A DNA stretch of 64,000 bases from DASUAS01 sp963819475 (lineage in GTDB: Bacteria > Actinomycetota > Acidimicrobiia > IMCC26256 > DASPTH01): contig CAWFWE010000001.1 of NCBI GenBank assembly GCA_963819475.1, positions 186,001 through 250,000 on the forward strand. The letters are read 5' to 3'. The position numbers and the translations under genes are program-made. How positions within the stretch are numbered: the stretch's first letter is position 1; every line of letters begins with the position of its first letter. The notes below the pieces were generated by a model. That model saw nothing but the letters and a program-made list of their open reading frames with translations, was not told the origin of the DNA and did no database searches. This document shows positions 35,300 to 44,404 of this stretch, in pieces.

Positions 35300-36072
35300 C
35301 GCACCACGTACGCGCCGTCGACGATGATCTCCTGCCCGGTGACGTAGCCCGCCTCGGCGCTGGCCAGGTAGACGATCGCGTTGGCGATGTCGTCCACCGA
35401 GCCGAGCCGCTTGGTCGGCATGCGCCGGGCCCAGCCCTGGATGCGCGCCTCCTGGGCCTCCTCGTCGAGCCCGAGGCGCTCGCCCGTGGTCATGGGAGTG
35501 CGCATGAAGCCGGGCGAGACGCAGTTGACGCGGACGTTGCGAGCGGCGAGCTCGCGCGCGACGTGACGGGTGTAGCTCAGGATCCCGCCCTTCGCGGCCG
35601 CGTAGGCGGCGCCGCCCACGCACACGGAGGCCGCGATCGACGCCACGTTCACGATCGAGCCGCCTCCCGCCTCGCGCATCACCGGGATGGCGGCCTTCGA
35701 GCACACGTACACGCTCCGCAGGTTCACGCGGAGGAGCCGGTCCCAGGTCTCCTCGGTCGTGTCCCACGTGTCACGGTCGTCGCCCTGCACGATGCCGGCG
35801 TTGTTGACGAGCACGTCGAGGCGCCCGAACTCCCCGGTCGCGGTGGTCACCGCCTCCTGCGCGACCTCGAGCGTCGAGACGTCGCCGACCACGAGGCGCG
35901 CGTCGGTCCCGGCGGCGCGGACCTCGTCGACGACGCCGGCTCCGCGTGGCTCGTCGAGGTCGACGATGACCACCCGCGCCCCCTCCTCGGCGAAGCGGTT
36001 CGCGGTCGCCCGCCCGAAGCCGGACGCCGCGCCGGTCACGATGCCGACCTGGCCGTCGAGCCGGCCGCTCAC
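35296..36072 (-). CDS. Short-chain dehydrogenase/reductase (SDR)
   Basis: The 258-residue classical SDR carries TGAASGFGRATA (cofactor loop), NNAGIV, the catalytic Ser strand IVNVASIAAS and YAAAK, and the PGFMRTPM tail. It should oxidise or reduce an alcohol/ketone with NAD(P). The GTG start at 36072 overlaps the monooxygenase stop by 4 bases. Adjacent to a Baeyer-Villiger-type enzyme, it could make the ketone that enzyme oxidises. Confidence 0.94.
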   Translation of the reverse strand: MSGRLDGQVGIVTGAASGFGRATANRFAEEGARVVIVDLDEPRGAGVVDEVRAAGTDARLVVGDVSTLEVAQEAVTTATGEFGRLDVLVNNAGIVQGDDRDTWDTTEETWDRLLRVNLRSVYVCSKAAIPVMREAGGGSIVNVASIAASVCVGGAAYAAAKGGILSYTRHVARELAARNVRVNCVSPGFMRTPMTTGERLGLDEEAQEARIQGWARRMPTKRLGSVDDIANAIVYLASAEAGYVTGQEIIVDGAYVVR

Positions 36073-37973
36073 GCCTGCCTCCTGCTCAGGACGAAGTCCT
36101 CGAGCGCGGGTTCCTTCGTCATGCGCCAGTAGTCGAGCAGCTTCCAGGGCATGTTGGTGGTGACGCGCCCCTTGCTGTTGTTGTAGTAGCTGTGCACGCG
36201 CGGGTGGCGCCACACCAAGTGCTCGTGCTCGGCGTCGACCCGCTCGTTGTAGGCGTCGTGCACCTCCTGGCGGCACTCCATGGTGGCGTACCCGTCTTCG
36301 AGCAGCGCGCCGATCGCCTTGACGATGTAGTTCACTTGGCACTCCAGGACCGCGATGACGCTGCCGACCACCGGGTTGGTGTTCGGCCCGTAGAGGCAGA
36401 AGAGGTTCGGGAACCCGGGCACGGTGATGCCGAGGTACGCCCGCGGGTCCTCGCCCCACAGGTCCTCGAGCACGATCCCGCGTCCCGTGATCCGCATGGG
36501 CCACAAGTACTTGTTGGGCTGGAACCCGGTCGCCAGCACGATGACGTCGGCCGGGTACGAGCGCCCCGACGTGGTGACGACCGCGTCCGGTTCGACGCTG
36601 GCGATCCGTTCGTTCACGAGCGCGACGTTGTCACGCAACAGGGCCCGGTACCAGCCGTTGTCCTGCAACATGCGCTTGCCCAGCGCCGGGTAGTCGGGCA
36701 GGACTTCGTCGACCAGCTCCGGCCGCGCCGCGAGCTCGCGCTCGATGTGCGTCGTCATGAAGCGGCGGAGCTTGTCGTTGGGGCGGCTGACTGCGCGGTC
36801 GGGCTCGGGCCAGTCGGGGTCGACGCGGAACGCGGGGTACATGCGATCGGCGCTGTTCCAGAAGTTGAGGAAGCGGTACCAGCCCTCGTAGTAGGGCACG
36901 TGGTGGAACAGCCACTTCTCGGCATCGGTCACCGCCCGGTGGTAGTTCGGGTTGGGCGTCACCCAGTGTCGCGACCGCTGGAAGATCGTGAGCTGCCGGA
37001 CCTCAGGCGCGATTGCGGGCGCGAACTGCATCGCGCTCGCCCCGGTCCCCACGACGGCGACCCGCCGTCCCTTGAGGTCGACGTCGTGGTCCCAGCGCGC
37101 CGAGTGGAACCACGGGCCGGCGAACGCGTCGAGGCCGGGCAGGTCGGGGATCGAGGGCCGGCTGAGCATGCCCACTGCGCTGATCAGCGCGTCGACCTCG
37201 ACTCGCTCGTCCGTTCCGTCGCGGTCGCGGAGCAGCACGGTCCACCGGCCGCGGCGTTCGTCGAAGTCGGCGGTGAGCACCTCGGTGCGGCAGCGGACGT
37301 TCGGGAGGACGCCGTACTCCTTGGCGCAGGTCTCGATGTACTCGGCCAGCTCGTCGCGGCGGGCGAAGTAGTGGGACCAGTCGGGATTGGGCCGGAAGGA
37401 GTAGGAGTAGAAGTGGTTGGGGACGTCGACCCGCAGGTCGGGGTACGTGTTCTCGTACCACGTACCACCGACGTCGGGGTTCTTCTCGAACACCGTGTAC
37501 GGGATCCCCGCCTGCTCGAGCCGGATCGCCGCGCACAAGCCGCCCAGGCCGGCGCCGATGATGCCCACGCGGAAGCTCCGGCGCACCGCGTCGTCCGGCG
37601 CCCGGCGCCACACGAACCGGCGCCGGTCGTTGCCGTCGAAGTTGGCTTCCTCCTCGACGTAGGGGACGTACTCCGGGGCCACCTCCTCACCGGCGCAGAA
37701 CTCCATGATCCGGTGCAGCGAAGCCTCGTCGATGGCGGCACGGGCGGGGGGACCGTCCGGCGCGCCGAGCACCGCGAGGGCCTCCGCCCGGATCGCCTCC
37801 GCGTCGGCGGGCGGCAGCGTGCCCGGCCCCCGCCCGTGGTCGAACCGGCGCGGGTCGGGGTAGCGGTCGATCAGGGTGAGGTCACCGGTGAGGTGCGCGA
37901 GCGCGGACACCAGGACCGCGAGGTTCGCTTCGGCCAACGCCGCCGTCAGCGCCCACGGATCCACCGGGTTCAC
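36069..37973 (-). CDS. Baeyer-Villiger-type FAD monooxygenase (HAPMO-like, N-terminal extension)
   Basis: The 634-residue flavoprotein has two Rossmann motifs, GAGLGG (140-145) for FAD and GTGASA (309-314) for NADPH, with the BVMO fingerprint FAGPWFHSARW (284-294) between them. About 130 residues precede the FAD domain, as in 4-hydroxyacetophenone monooxygenase-type enzymes. It inserts oxygen next to a ketone, giving an ester or lactone. In this operon it is flanked by an SDR and an ECH, and by metallo-hydrolases further upstream, as expected for ring opening. It overlaps both neighbours by 4 bases. Confidence 0.93.
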   Translation of the reverse strand: MNPVDPWALTAALAEANLAVLVSALAHLTGDLTLIDRYPDPRRFDHGRGPGTLPPADAEAIRAEALAVLGAPDGPPARAAIDEASLHRIMEFCAGEEVAPEYVPYVEEEANFDGNDRRRFVWRRAPDDAVRRSFRVGIIGAGLGGLCAAIRLEQAGIPYTVFEKNPDVGGTWYENTYPDLRVDVPNHFYSYSFRPNPDWSHYFARRDELAEYIETCAKEYGVLPNVRCRTEVLTADFDERRGRWTVLLRDRDGTDERVEVDALISAVGMLSRPSIPDLPGLDAFAGPWFHSARWDHDVDLKGRRVAVVGTGASAMQFAPAIAPEVRQLTIFQRSRHWVTPNPNYHRAVTDAEKWLFHHVPYYEGWYRFLNFWNSADRMYPAFRVDPDWPEPDRAVSRPNDKLRRFMTTHIERELAARPELVDEVLPDYPALGKRMLQDNGWYRALLRDNVALVNERIASVEPDAVVTTSGRSYPADVIVLATGFQPNKYLWPMRITGRGIVLEDLWGEDPRAYLGITVPGFPNLFCLYGPNTNPVVGSVIAVLECQVNYIVKAIGALLEDGYATMECRQEVHDAYNERVDAEHEHLVWRHPRVHSYYNNSKGRVTTNMPWKLLDYWRMTKEPALEDFVLSRRQA

Positions 37974-38839
37974 CGCAGGCCGTCGACCCCGAAGTGCCGG
38001 TCGCGTTCCTTGAACGCGTCACTGGTACCGACCTTCGCCCGGGCCTTCACGAAGTTGAACTCGTCGTCCTCGAAGCGGAGGTTGGTCGCGAACGCGTGCA
38101 CCAGGTAACCGGTCGCCTCCTCGCCCGCGTAGGCCATCGTCTGCTCCACCAGCGAGAAGCTGGTCTTGGCGATCGCGAGACCGTCGGCCGGCATCCGGGC
38201 CACCTTCTTGGCCCACATCTCGGCGCGTTCGGCCACCGCGTCCGGGTCGCAGACGTCGGTGAACAGCCCGAGGTGCTCCAGCTCGCCGGCGGTCACGACG
38301 TCGCCGGTGAGCAGCAGCCGCCGCGCCATCACCGGACCCAGCCGGTGGAAGAAGAGGTGCAGGTTGCCGAGCGCGGGGCCGAGCAGCTGCGCGCCGGGCA
38401 TGCCGAGCTTGGCGTCACGCCCCACCACCGCGAGATCGGCCATCAGCGCGAGCTCGAACGCACCACCGAGCGCGTACGTCTCGACCTGCGCGACGGTGAC
38501 CTTCGGGAAGGTCAGGAATTCGTGGTAGAAGCCGAAGCTCTCCCGGTCGACGCTAAGGCGCCGGCGCTGGCTCGGCCGCCGCCGCGGCTCGTCGGACCCG
38601 TACCACGAGTACGAGTTCGCCATGTCGGCGCCGGTGCTGAACACGCCGTTGCTGCCGCGCACGATGACGACCTTGATGTCGTCGTCGACCGCGAGCTCCT
38701 CGAGGTAGGCAGCCATGGTGCGACGCATCGCGGGGTCGTACGCGTTGCGCCGATCCGGGTTGTCGATCGTCAGCCGCGCGACGTGAGCCGCCGGATCGCA
38801 ATCGAGCTGCACCCTCGTGTCCGGTTCGGTGGTACCCAT
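37970..38839 (-). CDS. Enoyl-CoA hydratase/isomerase family protein (divergent)
   Basis: The 289-residue crotonase-fold protein starts at ATG 38839 with GAGGA upstream (GTG 38842 is possible). Motifs: IDNPDRRNAYDPAM, VFSTGADMANSYSWYG, and VETYALGGAFELALMADLAVVGRDAKLGMPGAQLLGPALGN. The insert after the first oxyanion loop is unusually basic (EPRRRPSQRRRLS). It may catalyse hydration, isomerisation or C-C bond hydrolysis, all known in the family. It overlaps the monooxygenase start by 4 bases. Confidence 0.88.
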   Translation of the reverse strand: MGTTEPDTRVQLDCDPAAHVARLTIDNPDRRNAYDPAMRRTMAAYLEELAVDDDIKVVIVRGSNGVFSTGADMANSYSWYGSDEPRRRPSQRRRLSVDRESFGFYHEFLTFPKVTVAQVETYALGGAFELALMADLAVVGRDAKLGMPGAQLLGPALGNLHLFFHRLGPVMARRLLLTGDVVTAGELEHLGLFTDVCDPDAVAERAEMWAKKVARMPADGLAIAKTSFSLVEQTMAYAGEEATGYLVHAFATNLRFEDDEFNFVKARAKVGTSDAFKERDRHFGVDGLR

Positions 38840-38849
38840 CACGTCCTCG

Positions 38850-39677
38850 TCAGCGGGTGAAGAAGAAGTCTTGCGCGTTCTGGTACAGGTAGGCGTCGAG
38901 CACCTCTGGTGCCAGCTCCAGGGCGGCTGCCTCCTTGATGCACCTCGTGATCGACAGCACCGGCGAGTCGGACGCGAACATGACGCGTCCCTTCCCCCGG
39001 GTCGACATGAAGTGCAGCAGCGACTGCGGCAGGTGACGCGGGGACCACGCCGACGTCATGAGTCGCAGGTTCGCGTACTTGATCATCAGCCGGATGGCGA
39101 CGTCCCACCATGGGTCGGCGCCGTGCATCATGCAGAGGTTGAGCTCGGGGAAGCGCACGCACACCCGGTCGAGGTGGATGGGGTTCTGCACCTCACCCGG
39201 GATCGGCGGGCCGGGGAGCCCGGTGTTCATGCACAGCGGCAGCTCGAGCTCGCAGCACTTCGTGTAGAGCGGGTAGTACACCGCGTCGCTGGGCGCGTAC
39301 ATGCCGTCGCCCCAGAAGCTGGGGCCGATCACCGTGTACGCGACCTGGTGGTCGGCGACGAAGCCCTCGAGCCGGCGGAGGTTCTCCATCGGCCGGAGCA
39401 GGTTGTGGCCGCCGAGGCCGATGTGGAAGCGGTCGGGTCGCTCGTCGACGAACGACAGCACCCGCTTCGACACGTTCTGCATGTTGGTCATCAACACGCT
39501 GCGCTCGACGCCCATGCTGTCCATCTCGTCGAGCAGCTCGGGGAACTCCCGGCTCGTGAACATCGACTCGCCGGCCTTGAAGTAGTCCTCCTTGACCCGG
39601 ACCATCCACTCCGGCTGCTTCACGTCGCCCATGTCGGTGTTGACCAACAGGTCGTGGGCTCGTGCGACGACCCCCAT
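38850..39677 (-). CDS. Amidohydrolase family 2 protein (short)
   Basis: The 275-residue protein has amidohydrolase-2 sequence in its C-terminal two thirds: CMNTGLPGPPIPGEVQNPIHLDRVCVRFPELNLCMMHGADPWWDVAIRLM and RVMFASDSPVLS (metal Asp). The N-terminal D-x-H metal motif is not seen near the start, where MGVVARAHDLLVNTDMGD appears instead. It could be a shortened or divergent member. It lies between a divergent ECH and an acyl-CoA dehydrogenase, with 10- and 23-base gaps. Substrate unknown. Confidence 0.82.
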   Translation of the reverse strand: MGVVARAHDLLVNTDMGDVKQPEWMVRVKEDYFKAGESMFTSREFPELLDEMDSMGVERSVLMTNMQNVSKRVLSFVDERPDRFHIGLGGHNLLRPMENLRRLEGFVADHQVAYTVIGPSFWGDGMYAPSDAVYYPLYTKCCELELPLCMNTGLPGPPIPGEVQNPIHLDRVCVRFPELNLCMMHGADPWWDVAIRLMIKYANLRLMTSAWSPRHLPQSLLHFMSTRGKGRVMFASDSPVLSITRCIKEAAALELAPEVLDAYLYQNAQDFFFTR

Positions 39678-39700
39678 GTTCGTGTCCTCCTCGTCCGGGG

Positions 39701-40981
39701 TCAGCGGTTGCCGTCGCCGTGCACCCGCTCCTGGACCTCCCGGAAGGAGAGACCCTTGTACGGGTCCGGCTCCTTCGGCAGGCCGAGGGCGCGCTCACCG
39801 ATGACGTTGCGCTGGATCTGATCGGTGCCGCCGTAGATCGACGACGCCGCGGCGAACACGACGGCTTCGGCGTAGCGTCCGTCGCGTGGGCCGTCGGGGT
39901 TCCACAACGTGGCCTCCGGCCCGATGATCTCACACCCGATCTCGGCCGAGAGCTTGGCGATGCGGGTCTGGGCCAGCTTGCCGACGTTGGCGAGCCCGGC
40001 ACCGCGGCCGCGCGCGGCTTCCGTCACCGACCGCTTGGCGGTCCACTCGCCCGTCCGTGAGCACTCCACCAACCGCGCCAGCTTCTGGCGGATCAGCGGG
40101 TCGCGGTCACGCCCGTACGTGCGCGCGAGCTCGAAGAGCTCCTCGATCGTCAGCACCCGGCCCGCCGACGCCGGGGCGCGGCGTTGCGCCGCGTCGCCGG
40201 CGCGGAGCTCGAGGAACCCGCCCTTGGGACCGGGCGGCGGGAAGCCGCTCATGGTGCCGCCGGCACCGATCCCGACACGCTCGAACATGAGGGTGGTGTT
40301 CGCGACCGCCCATCCGTTGTTCAGCCCGCCGATCAGGTCGGCGTCGGCCACCACCGCGTCGTCGAAGAACACCTCGTTGAAGAGCGCGTGGCCCGTGATC
40401 TCGACCAGCGGGCGGATGGTCACGCCGGGCTGGTCGAGCCGGAACGCGAACCAGGAGATCCCCGCGTGCTTCGGCACGTCGACGTCGGTGCGCGCGAGCA
40501 GCATCCCGAGGTCGGCGTCCATGGCCCCGGAGCTCCAGACCTTCTGGCCGGTGATCACCCAGTGGTCGCCGTCACGCGTCGCGCGCGTGGAGAGGCCGGC
40601 GAGGTCGGACCCCGACCCCGGTTCGCTGAACAGCTGGCACCACGCGACCGAGCCGTCGTAGATCGGCGTCACCAGCCGGTCGATCTGCTCCTCGGTGCCG
40701 TGGCTGAGGATGGTGGGCGCGGCCATGAGCAGGCCCATGCCACCGGGTGGTTGCACCGCGCCATGACGTTGGAAGGCCGCGCGGACGGCGACGACCGAGC
40801 GCCGGGAGTAGCCGAGCCCGCCCCACTCACGAGGGAAGTGCGGCGCGGTCCAGCCGGACCGTCCGACGAGGTCCCACCATTGCGCGACCGTCAGGTCGGG
40901 ATCCCAGTGCTCGTCCAGCCACGCCGACACCTCGGCGAGCAGCTCGGCGTCGTCGACCGGCGCCGCCACCGTGTCGGTCAC
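39701..40981 (-). CDS. Acyl-CoA dehydrogenase
   Basis: The 426-residue flavoprotein is full length: N-terminal SGWTAPHFPREWGGLGYS, FAD/substrate segment WCQLFSEPGSGSDLAGL and ITGQKVWSSGAMDAD, and C-terminal SIYGGTDQIQRNVIGERALGLPKEP. At the catalytic loop the Glu of IYEGT is Gly (IYGGT), as at 1052 kb-end partial gene. The base may reside in another helix or in a partner chain. It is likely the first oxidation enzyme of the operon. It overlaps the next amidohydrolase gene's stop by 4 bases. Confidence 0.95.
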   Translation of the reverse strand: MTDTVAAPVDDAELLAEVSAWLDEHWDPDLTVAQWWDLVGRSGWTAPHFPREWGGLGYSRRSVVAVRAAFQRHGAVQPPGGMGLLMAAPTILSHGTEEQIDRLVTPIYDGSVAWCQLFSEPGSGSDLAGLSTRATRDGDHWVITGQKVWSSGAMDADLGMLLARTDVDVPKHAGISWFAFRLDQPGVTIRPLVEITGHALFNEVFFDDAVVADADLIGGLNNGWAVANTTLMFERVGIGAGGTMSGFPPPGPKGGFLELRAGDAAQRRAPASAGRVLTIEELFELARTYGRDRDPLIRQKLARLVECSRTGEWTAKRSVTEAARGRGAGLANVGKLAQTRIAKLSAEIGCEIIGPEATLWNPDGPRDGRYAEAVVFAAASSIYGGTDQIQRNVIGERALGLPKEPDPYKGLSFREVQERVHGDGNR

Positions 40982-42171
40982 GCGGACGCTCCGGCGGGCC
41001 CGAGGAGGCCGAGGGCGTTCTCGCGCATCACCATCCGGATCTCGTCGTCGGAGAACGCGTGGAGCTCCTTGACGAAGTCGAGCGGGTTGGCGAGCGCCTC
41101 GCCGTGCGGCCAGTCGGAACCGAAGAGCACCTGCCCGGTGCCGACGAGGTCAGCGAGCTTGCGCATGTCCTCCTCGTAGTACGGCGTGACCCACACGTGC
41201 TCGCTGATGGTGTAGAGCGGGCTCTCGGGGAACACCCACGGCGTCTGGTTGGCCTGCTTCAGCAGCCGCTTCACCAGCAGCCCCACCCAGTCGGAGCCGT
41301 TCTCGATGCTCGCGGCGCGCAGCTTCGGGTGGCGGTCGAACACGCCGTCGACGACCAGGCTGCCGATGGTGTCGTGGATGGGCCGGTCCGACACCACGAG
41401 CTTGCTGAGCACGTCGACCCCGCCCCGGAACGGTTCGAACCAGTCGCGCGCGCCCCAGGCGCCGGCGAACATCTCGTACCCGCTGTCACCCAGGTGGAAC
41501 GCGACCGGGACGTCGGCCTCCGCGAGGCGCGCCCACACCGGGTCGTGATCGGGATGGCCGAACGAACGGCCGCGCCCGTTCTCGGTGGGCACGGGTGCCG
41601 GACGGAGGTGGACCAGGCGCGCGCCGCGACCGAGCACCCACTCCAGCTCTTCCATGGCGGCGTCGGGATCGGCGAGCGACAGCATCGGGACGCCGAAGAG
41701 GCGGTTCTGGTGCGAGAAGCCCCAGTCCTCGTCGAGCCACCGGTTGAACGCGCGCAGTGTCGCCACCGTCGCCGGGATGTCGTCGCGCAGCGCCTGCTCG
41801 ATGCCGCACGCGAGGGTCGGGAACATCACGATGGCTTCGAGGCCCTGCTCGTCCATCACCGCGAGCCGCGCGTCACGGTCCTGGTACTCGGCGCGCAGCG
41901 GTTCGAGCTTCATGAGCGAGCGCGGGTCGACACCCTCGGGGATCTGGCCGCGGAACATGAGGTCCATGCAGCCGGCCACGATGATCGGGTCGAACGTCGG
42001 GTTGGGGATGAACTTGAAGAGCTTGCCCCCGACGAGCAGGAGGGAGTGCGTCCCCTGCTGCACGATCTGCACGCCGCGCTGACGGAACTCCTTGTCGAGG
42101 TGCCGGGTGCACGCGTCGAGGGTCTCGTAGTAGTGGTTGTCGGCGTCGACGGCCCGGTATCCGATGTCCAT
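40978..42171 (-). CDS. Amidohydrolase family 2 protein (first gene of operon)
   Basis: This 397-residue protein has AVDADNHYYE (metal D-x-H at residues 9-13), VAFHLGDSGYEMF (metal His) and VLFGSDWPHGEALANP (metal Asp). It resembles the large amidohydrolases common in actinobacterial lipid and steroid gene clusters. The ATG at 42171 is preceded by GGAGG. It opens the eleven-gene minus-strand operon reaching 29235. The upstream region has the GntR-type palindrome. Confidence 0.9.
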   Translation of the reverse strand: MDIGYRAVDADNHYYETLDACTRHLDKEFRQRGVQIVQQGTHSLLLVGGKLFKFIPNPTFDPIIVAGCMDLMFRGQIPEGVDPRSLMKLEPLRAEYQDRDARLAVMDEQGLEAIVMFPTLACGIEQALRDDIPATVATLRAFNRWLDEDWGFSHQNRLFGVPMLSLADPDAAMEELEWVLGRGARLVHLRPAPVPTENGRGRSFGHPDHDPVWARLAEADVPVAFHLGDSGYEMFAGAWGARDWFEPFRGGVDVLSKLVVSDRPIHDTIGSLVVDGVFDRHPKLRAASIENGSDWVGLLVKRLLKQANQTPWVFPESPLYTISEHVWVTPYYEEDMRKLADLVGTGQVLFGSDWPHGEALANPLDFVKELHAFSDDEIRMVMRENALGLLGPAGASA

Positions 42172-42215
42172 GGCCCTCCTCCGTTCGTCGGTGCCACACC
42201 TCGCGACTGGGCGAC

Positions 42216-42231
42216 AAATGTTATAACGTTT
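42216..42231. promoter_or_regulatory. FadR/GntR-type operator-like palindrome
   Basis: AAATGTTATAACGTTT pairs at 7 of 8 positions and contains GT-4 bases-AC, the usual pattern of FadR-subfamily operators. It lies between the operon start (42171) and the GntR gene (42320). Confidence 0.6.
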
Positions 42232-42319
42232 CGGGCAGGGCCACCAGCCCGCCCGGTCCCCGAGCGGCCGCCGGATACCGTGGCCGCTTCGGAGCACGGG
42301 AGACGGACACGGAGGCGTC

Positions 42320-43069
42320 GTGCCGACCAGGACCACACGATCGCGCGAGAAGCCGGAGCAGATCGCCGACGAGCTGCGCGCCCTGATCGTCAGCGGCCAG
42401 CTCGCCGAGGGCGAGTCGCTGGGCCGGGAACCGGACCTCGTCGAGCGCTTCGGGGTGTCGCGCCCTTCGCTCCGGGAGGCGTTGCGCATCCTCGAGGCCG
42501 AAGGCCTCATCACGGTCGTCCGCGGCGTGCTCGGTGGCGTCATCGTCCATCAGCCGAGCGAGCGCATGACCGCGAGGACGGCCGCGCTCGTCCTCCAGTC
42601 GCGCAACGTGACCCTGGGCGACGTGCACCAGGCCCGCAGCCTCATCGAGCCGGCGGCGGTGCGCATCCTGGCGTCGTCCCCTCGGCGCAAGACGATCGAC
42701 GAGCTCAAGTCACTGGTCGAGGAGCAACGCGAGGTCCTCGAGGACCCGGCGGAGTTCGGCCGGGCCAACGCCCGCTTCCACGAGCGACTGGTCGCGCTGG
42801 CCGGGAACCAGACCTTGAGCATCGTGGCCGAGATGCTCAACGAGATCGTCGCCCGGGCGGTGACGGCCGTGAGCCAGGCTCAGCCGCGGGGCGACTCCCT
42901 GGCCACTCGCCAGCGCGGGATCCGGTCGCAGGAGCGCCTGATCGAGCTCATCGCCATCGGTGCCAGCATCGACGCCGAGGTCCACTGGCGCAAACACATG
43001 GAAGCGGTGGGCAAGGTGATGATCGGCCAGCAGGCCAAGTCGGTCATCGACCTCCTCGACCACTACTGA
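42320..43069 (+). CDS. GntR-family (FadR subfamily) transcriptional regulator
   Basis: The 249-residue protein has the winged HTH (EQIADELRALIVSGQLAEGESLGREPDLVERFGVSRPSLREALRILEAEGLITVVRGVLGGVIV, about 15-80) and an all-helical FCD domain with NARFHERLVALAGN, which carries metal-binding residues in the family. The start is GTG 42320. It is divergent from the long operon and probably controls it and itself through the palindrome at 42216-42231. The effector is likely an acid or CoA thioester of the pathway. Confidence 0.93.
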   Translation: MPTRTTRSREKPEQIADELRALIVSGQLAEGESLGREPDLVERFGVSRPSLREALRILEAEGLITVVRGVLGGVIVHQPSERMTARTAALVLQSRNVTLGDVHQARSLIEPAAVRILASSPRRKTIDELKSLVEEQREVLEDPAEFGRANARFHERLVALAGNQTLSIVAEMLNEIVARAVTAVSQAQPRGDSLATRQRGIRSQERLIELIAIGASIDAEVHWRKHMEAVGKVMIGQQAKSVIDLLDHY

Positions 43070-43221
43070 GCACGACCCGGGCGAGCGCGCCCCTCACTTC
43101 TGCACCGTGCTGGATCGACCAGCCGTCACCCCGAAACATGCAGAGGTATCGTCGCCCCCGCCGGTCGCGGCGAACACAGGGAGCGGGATATCGTCCGGGC
43201 AATGGCGTGGTGGGGGTGCCC

Positions 43222-44394
43222 GTGAACGCGAACGCCGATCCGGCGCTCCCCCGGCCCCTCGACGGGGTCCGGGTGCTCGACTTCTCCCAGGTGGTGTCGG
43301 GGCCCATCTGCGGCCGCATGCTCGCCGACCTCGGGGCCGACGTGGTGAAGCTCGAGCCGCCGGAGGGCGACATCATCCGCTTCCTGCGACCGCAGGTCGG
43401 CGACGTCCCGGTCAGCGTGTACTTCACCTGGGTCAACGCCGGGAAGCGCTCGATCTCGATCGACCTGCGGACCGACCGTGGCGTCGCGCTCGCCCGGCAG
43501 CTGGCCGAGTCGAGCGACGTCGTGCTCGAGAACTTCCGGCCCGGCGCGCTGGAGAAGTACGGCCTCGACGCCGACACGTTGCGGGCGCGCAAGCCCGAGC
43601 TGGTCTACTGCTCGATCAACGGGTGGGGCTACGACAACTCCTGGTCACAGCGGCGCGCGTACGCGGCGATGGTGCAGGCGGAGGTCGGGCGGGTCGAGCT
43701 CGACGCCCGGTTGCGCAACGCGCCGCCGGAGCAGAGCCCGCACGTCGACGGGGACATCACCCCCGGTCTCCTCGCGGTGAGCGCGATCGTCGCCGCCCTG
43801 TTCCAACGGGAGCGCACCGGTCGCGGCCAGCATCTCGACGTCTCCATGGCCGAGGCCCTCGTGTACACCGACGAGTGGACGTCGACCGATCTCGCCGGGT
43901 ACGACGGACCCCGCATCCCCGACACGTGGAACTACCCGATCTTCACGGTCGCCGACGGCACCCAGGTCGCGTTCATGGGTGATCCGCATTCGCGGCTGCC
44001 GGAGATCGCGGCGGCCCTCACCGACGCGCCGGTGTCGTACACGGAGTCGCGCGACGAGGCGCTGCGGATCCTCGCCGACCTCTGCGCGCAGGTGCCGGAC
44101 TTCCCGACGCTCGAGGCGCGGTTCGAGCAGTTCGGGTTCCTCGTCGCCGAGGTGCGGACGGTGCGGGACCTCGCCCGGACGCCCTGGGCGCGCGAACGCG
44201 ACGTCTTCGTGGAGGTGGAACCAGGGGCGCGGGTCACCGGCGCTCCCTTCCGCTCCGACGGCGCGACGATCGGGGTGCGCGCGCCGGCGCCCCGCTTTGC
44301 CGAGCACACCCGCGCGGTCCTCGCCGAGCGCTGCGGGCTCACCGAGGACGACCTCGACCGGCTCGAGGCCGACGGGATCATCCCGTCGGGCTGA
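43222..44394 (+). CDS. Family III CoA-transferase (CaiB/BaiF)
   Basis: The 390-residue protein begins LDGVRVLDFSQVVSGPICGRMLADLGADVVKLEPPEGD and continues SIDLRTDRGVALARQLAESSDVVLENFRPGALEKYGLD, standard for the family. The catalytic Asp is expected in DGDITPGLLAVSAIVAALFQRERTGRGQHLDVSM. It transfers CoA between carboxylic acids without ATP. GTG 43222 has a G-rich site upstream; GTG 43216 is an alternative. It stands alone on the plus strand after the GntR gene, with about 150 bases between, and is convergent with an AttH-like gene. Confidence 0.93.
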   Translation: MNANADPALPRPLDGVRVLDFSQVVSGPICGRMLADLGADVVKLEPPEGDIIRFLRPQVGDVPVSVYFTWVNAGKRSISIDLRTDRGVALARQLAESSDVVLENFRPGALEKYGLDADTLRARKPELVYCSINGWGYDNSWSQRRAYAAMVQAEVGRVELDARLRNAPPEQSPHVDGDITPGLLAVSAIVAALFQRERTGRGQHLDVSMAEALVYTDEWTSTDLAGYDGPRIPDTWNYPIFTVADGTQVAFMGDPHSRLPEIAAALTDAPVSYTESRDEALRILADLCAQVPDFPTLEARFEQFGFLVAEVRTVRDLARTPWARERDVFVEVEPGARVTGAPFRSDGATIGVRAPAPRFAEHTRAVLAERCGLTEDDLDRLEADGIIPSG

Positions 44395-44404
44395 GCGAGC
44401 GCGC

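Noticed and set aside
40747..44394. A 1215-codon open frame on the plus strand
   Set aside because: Only the last 390 codons are conserved (CoA-transferase); the rest is antisense to the acyl-CoA dehydrogenase and amidohydrolase and overlaps the GntR gene, an effect of high GC.
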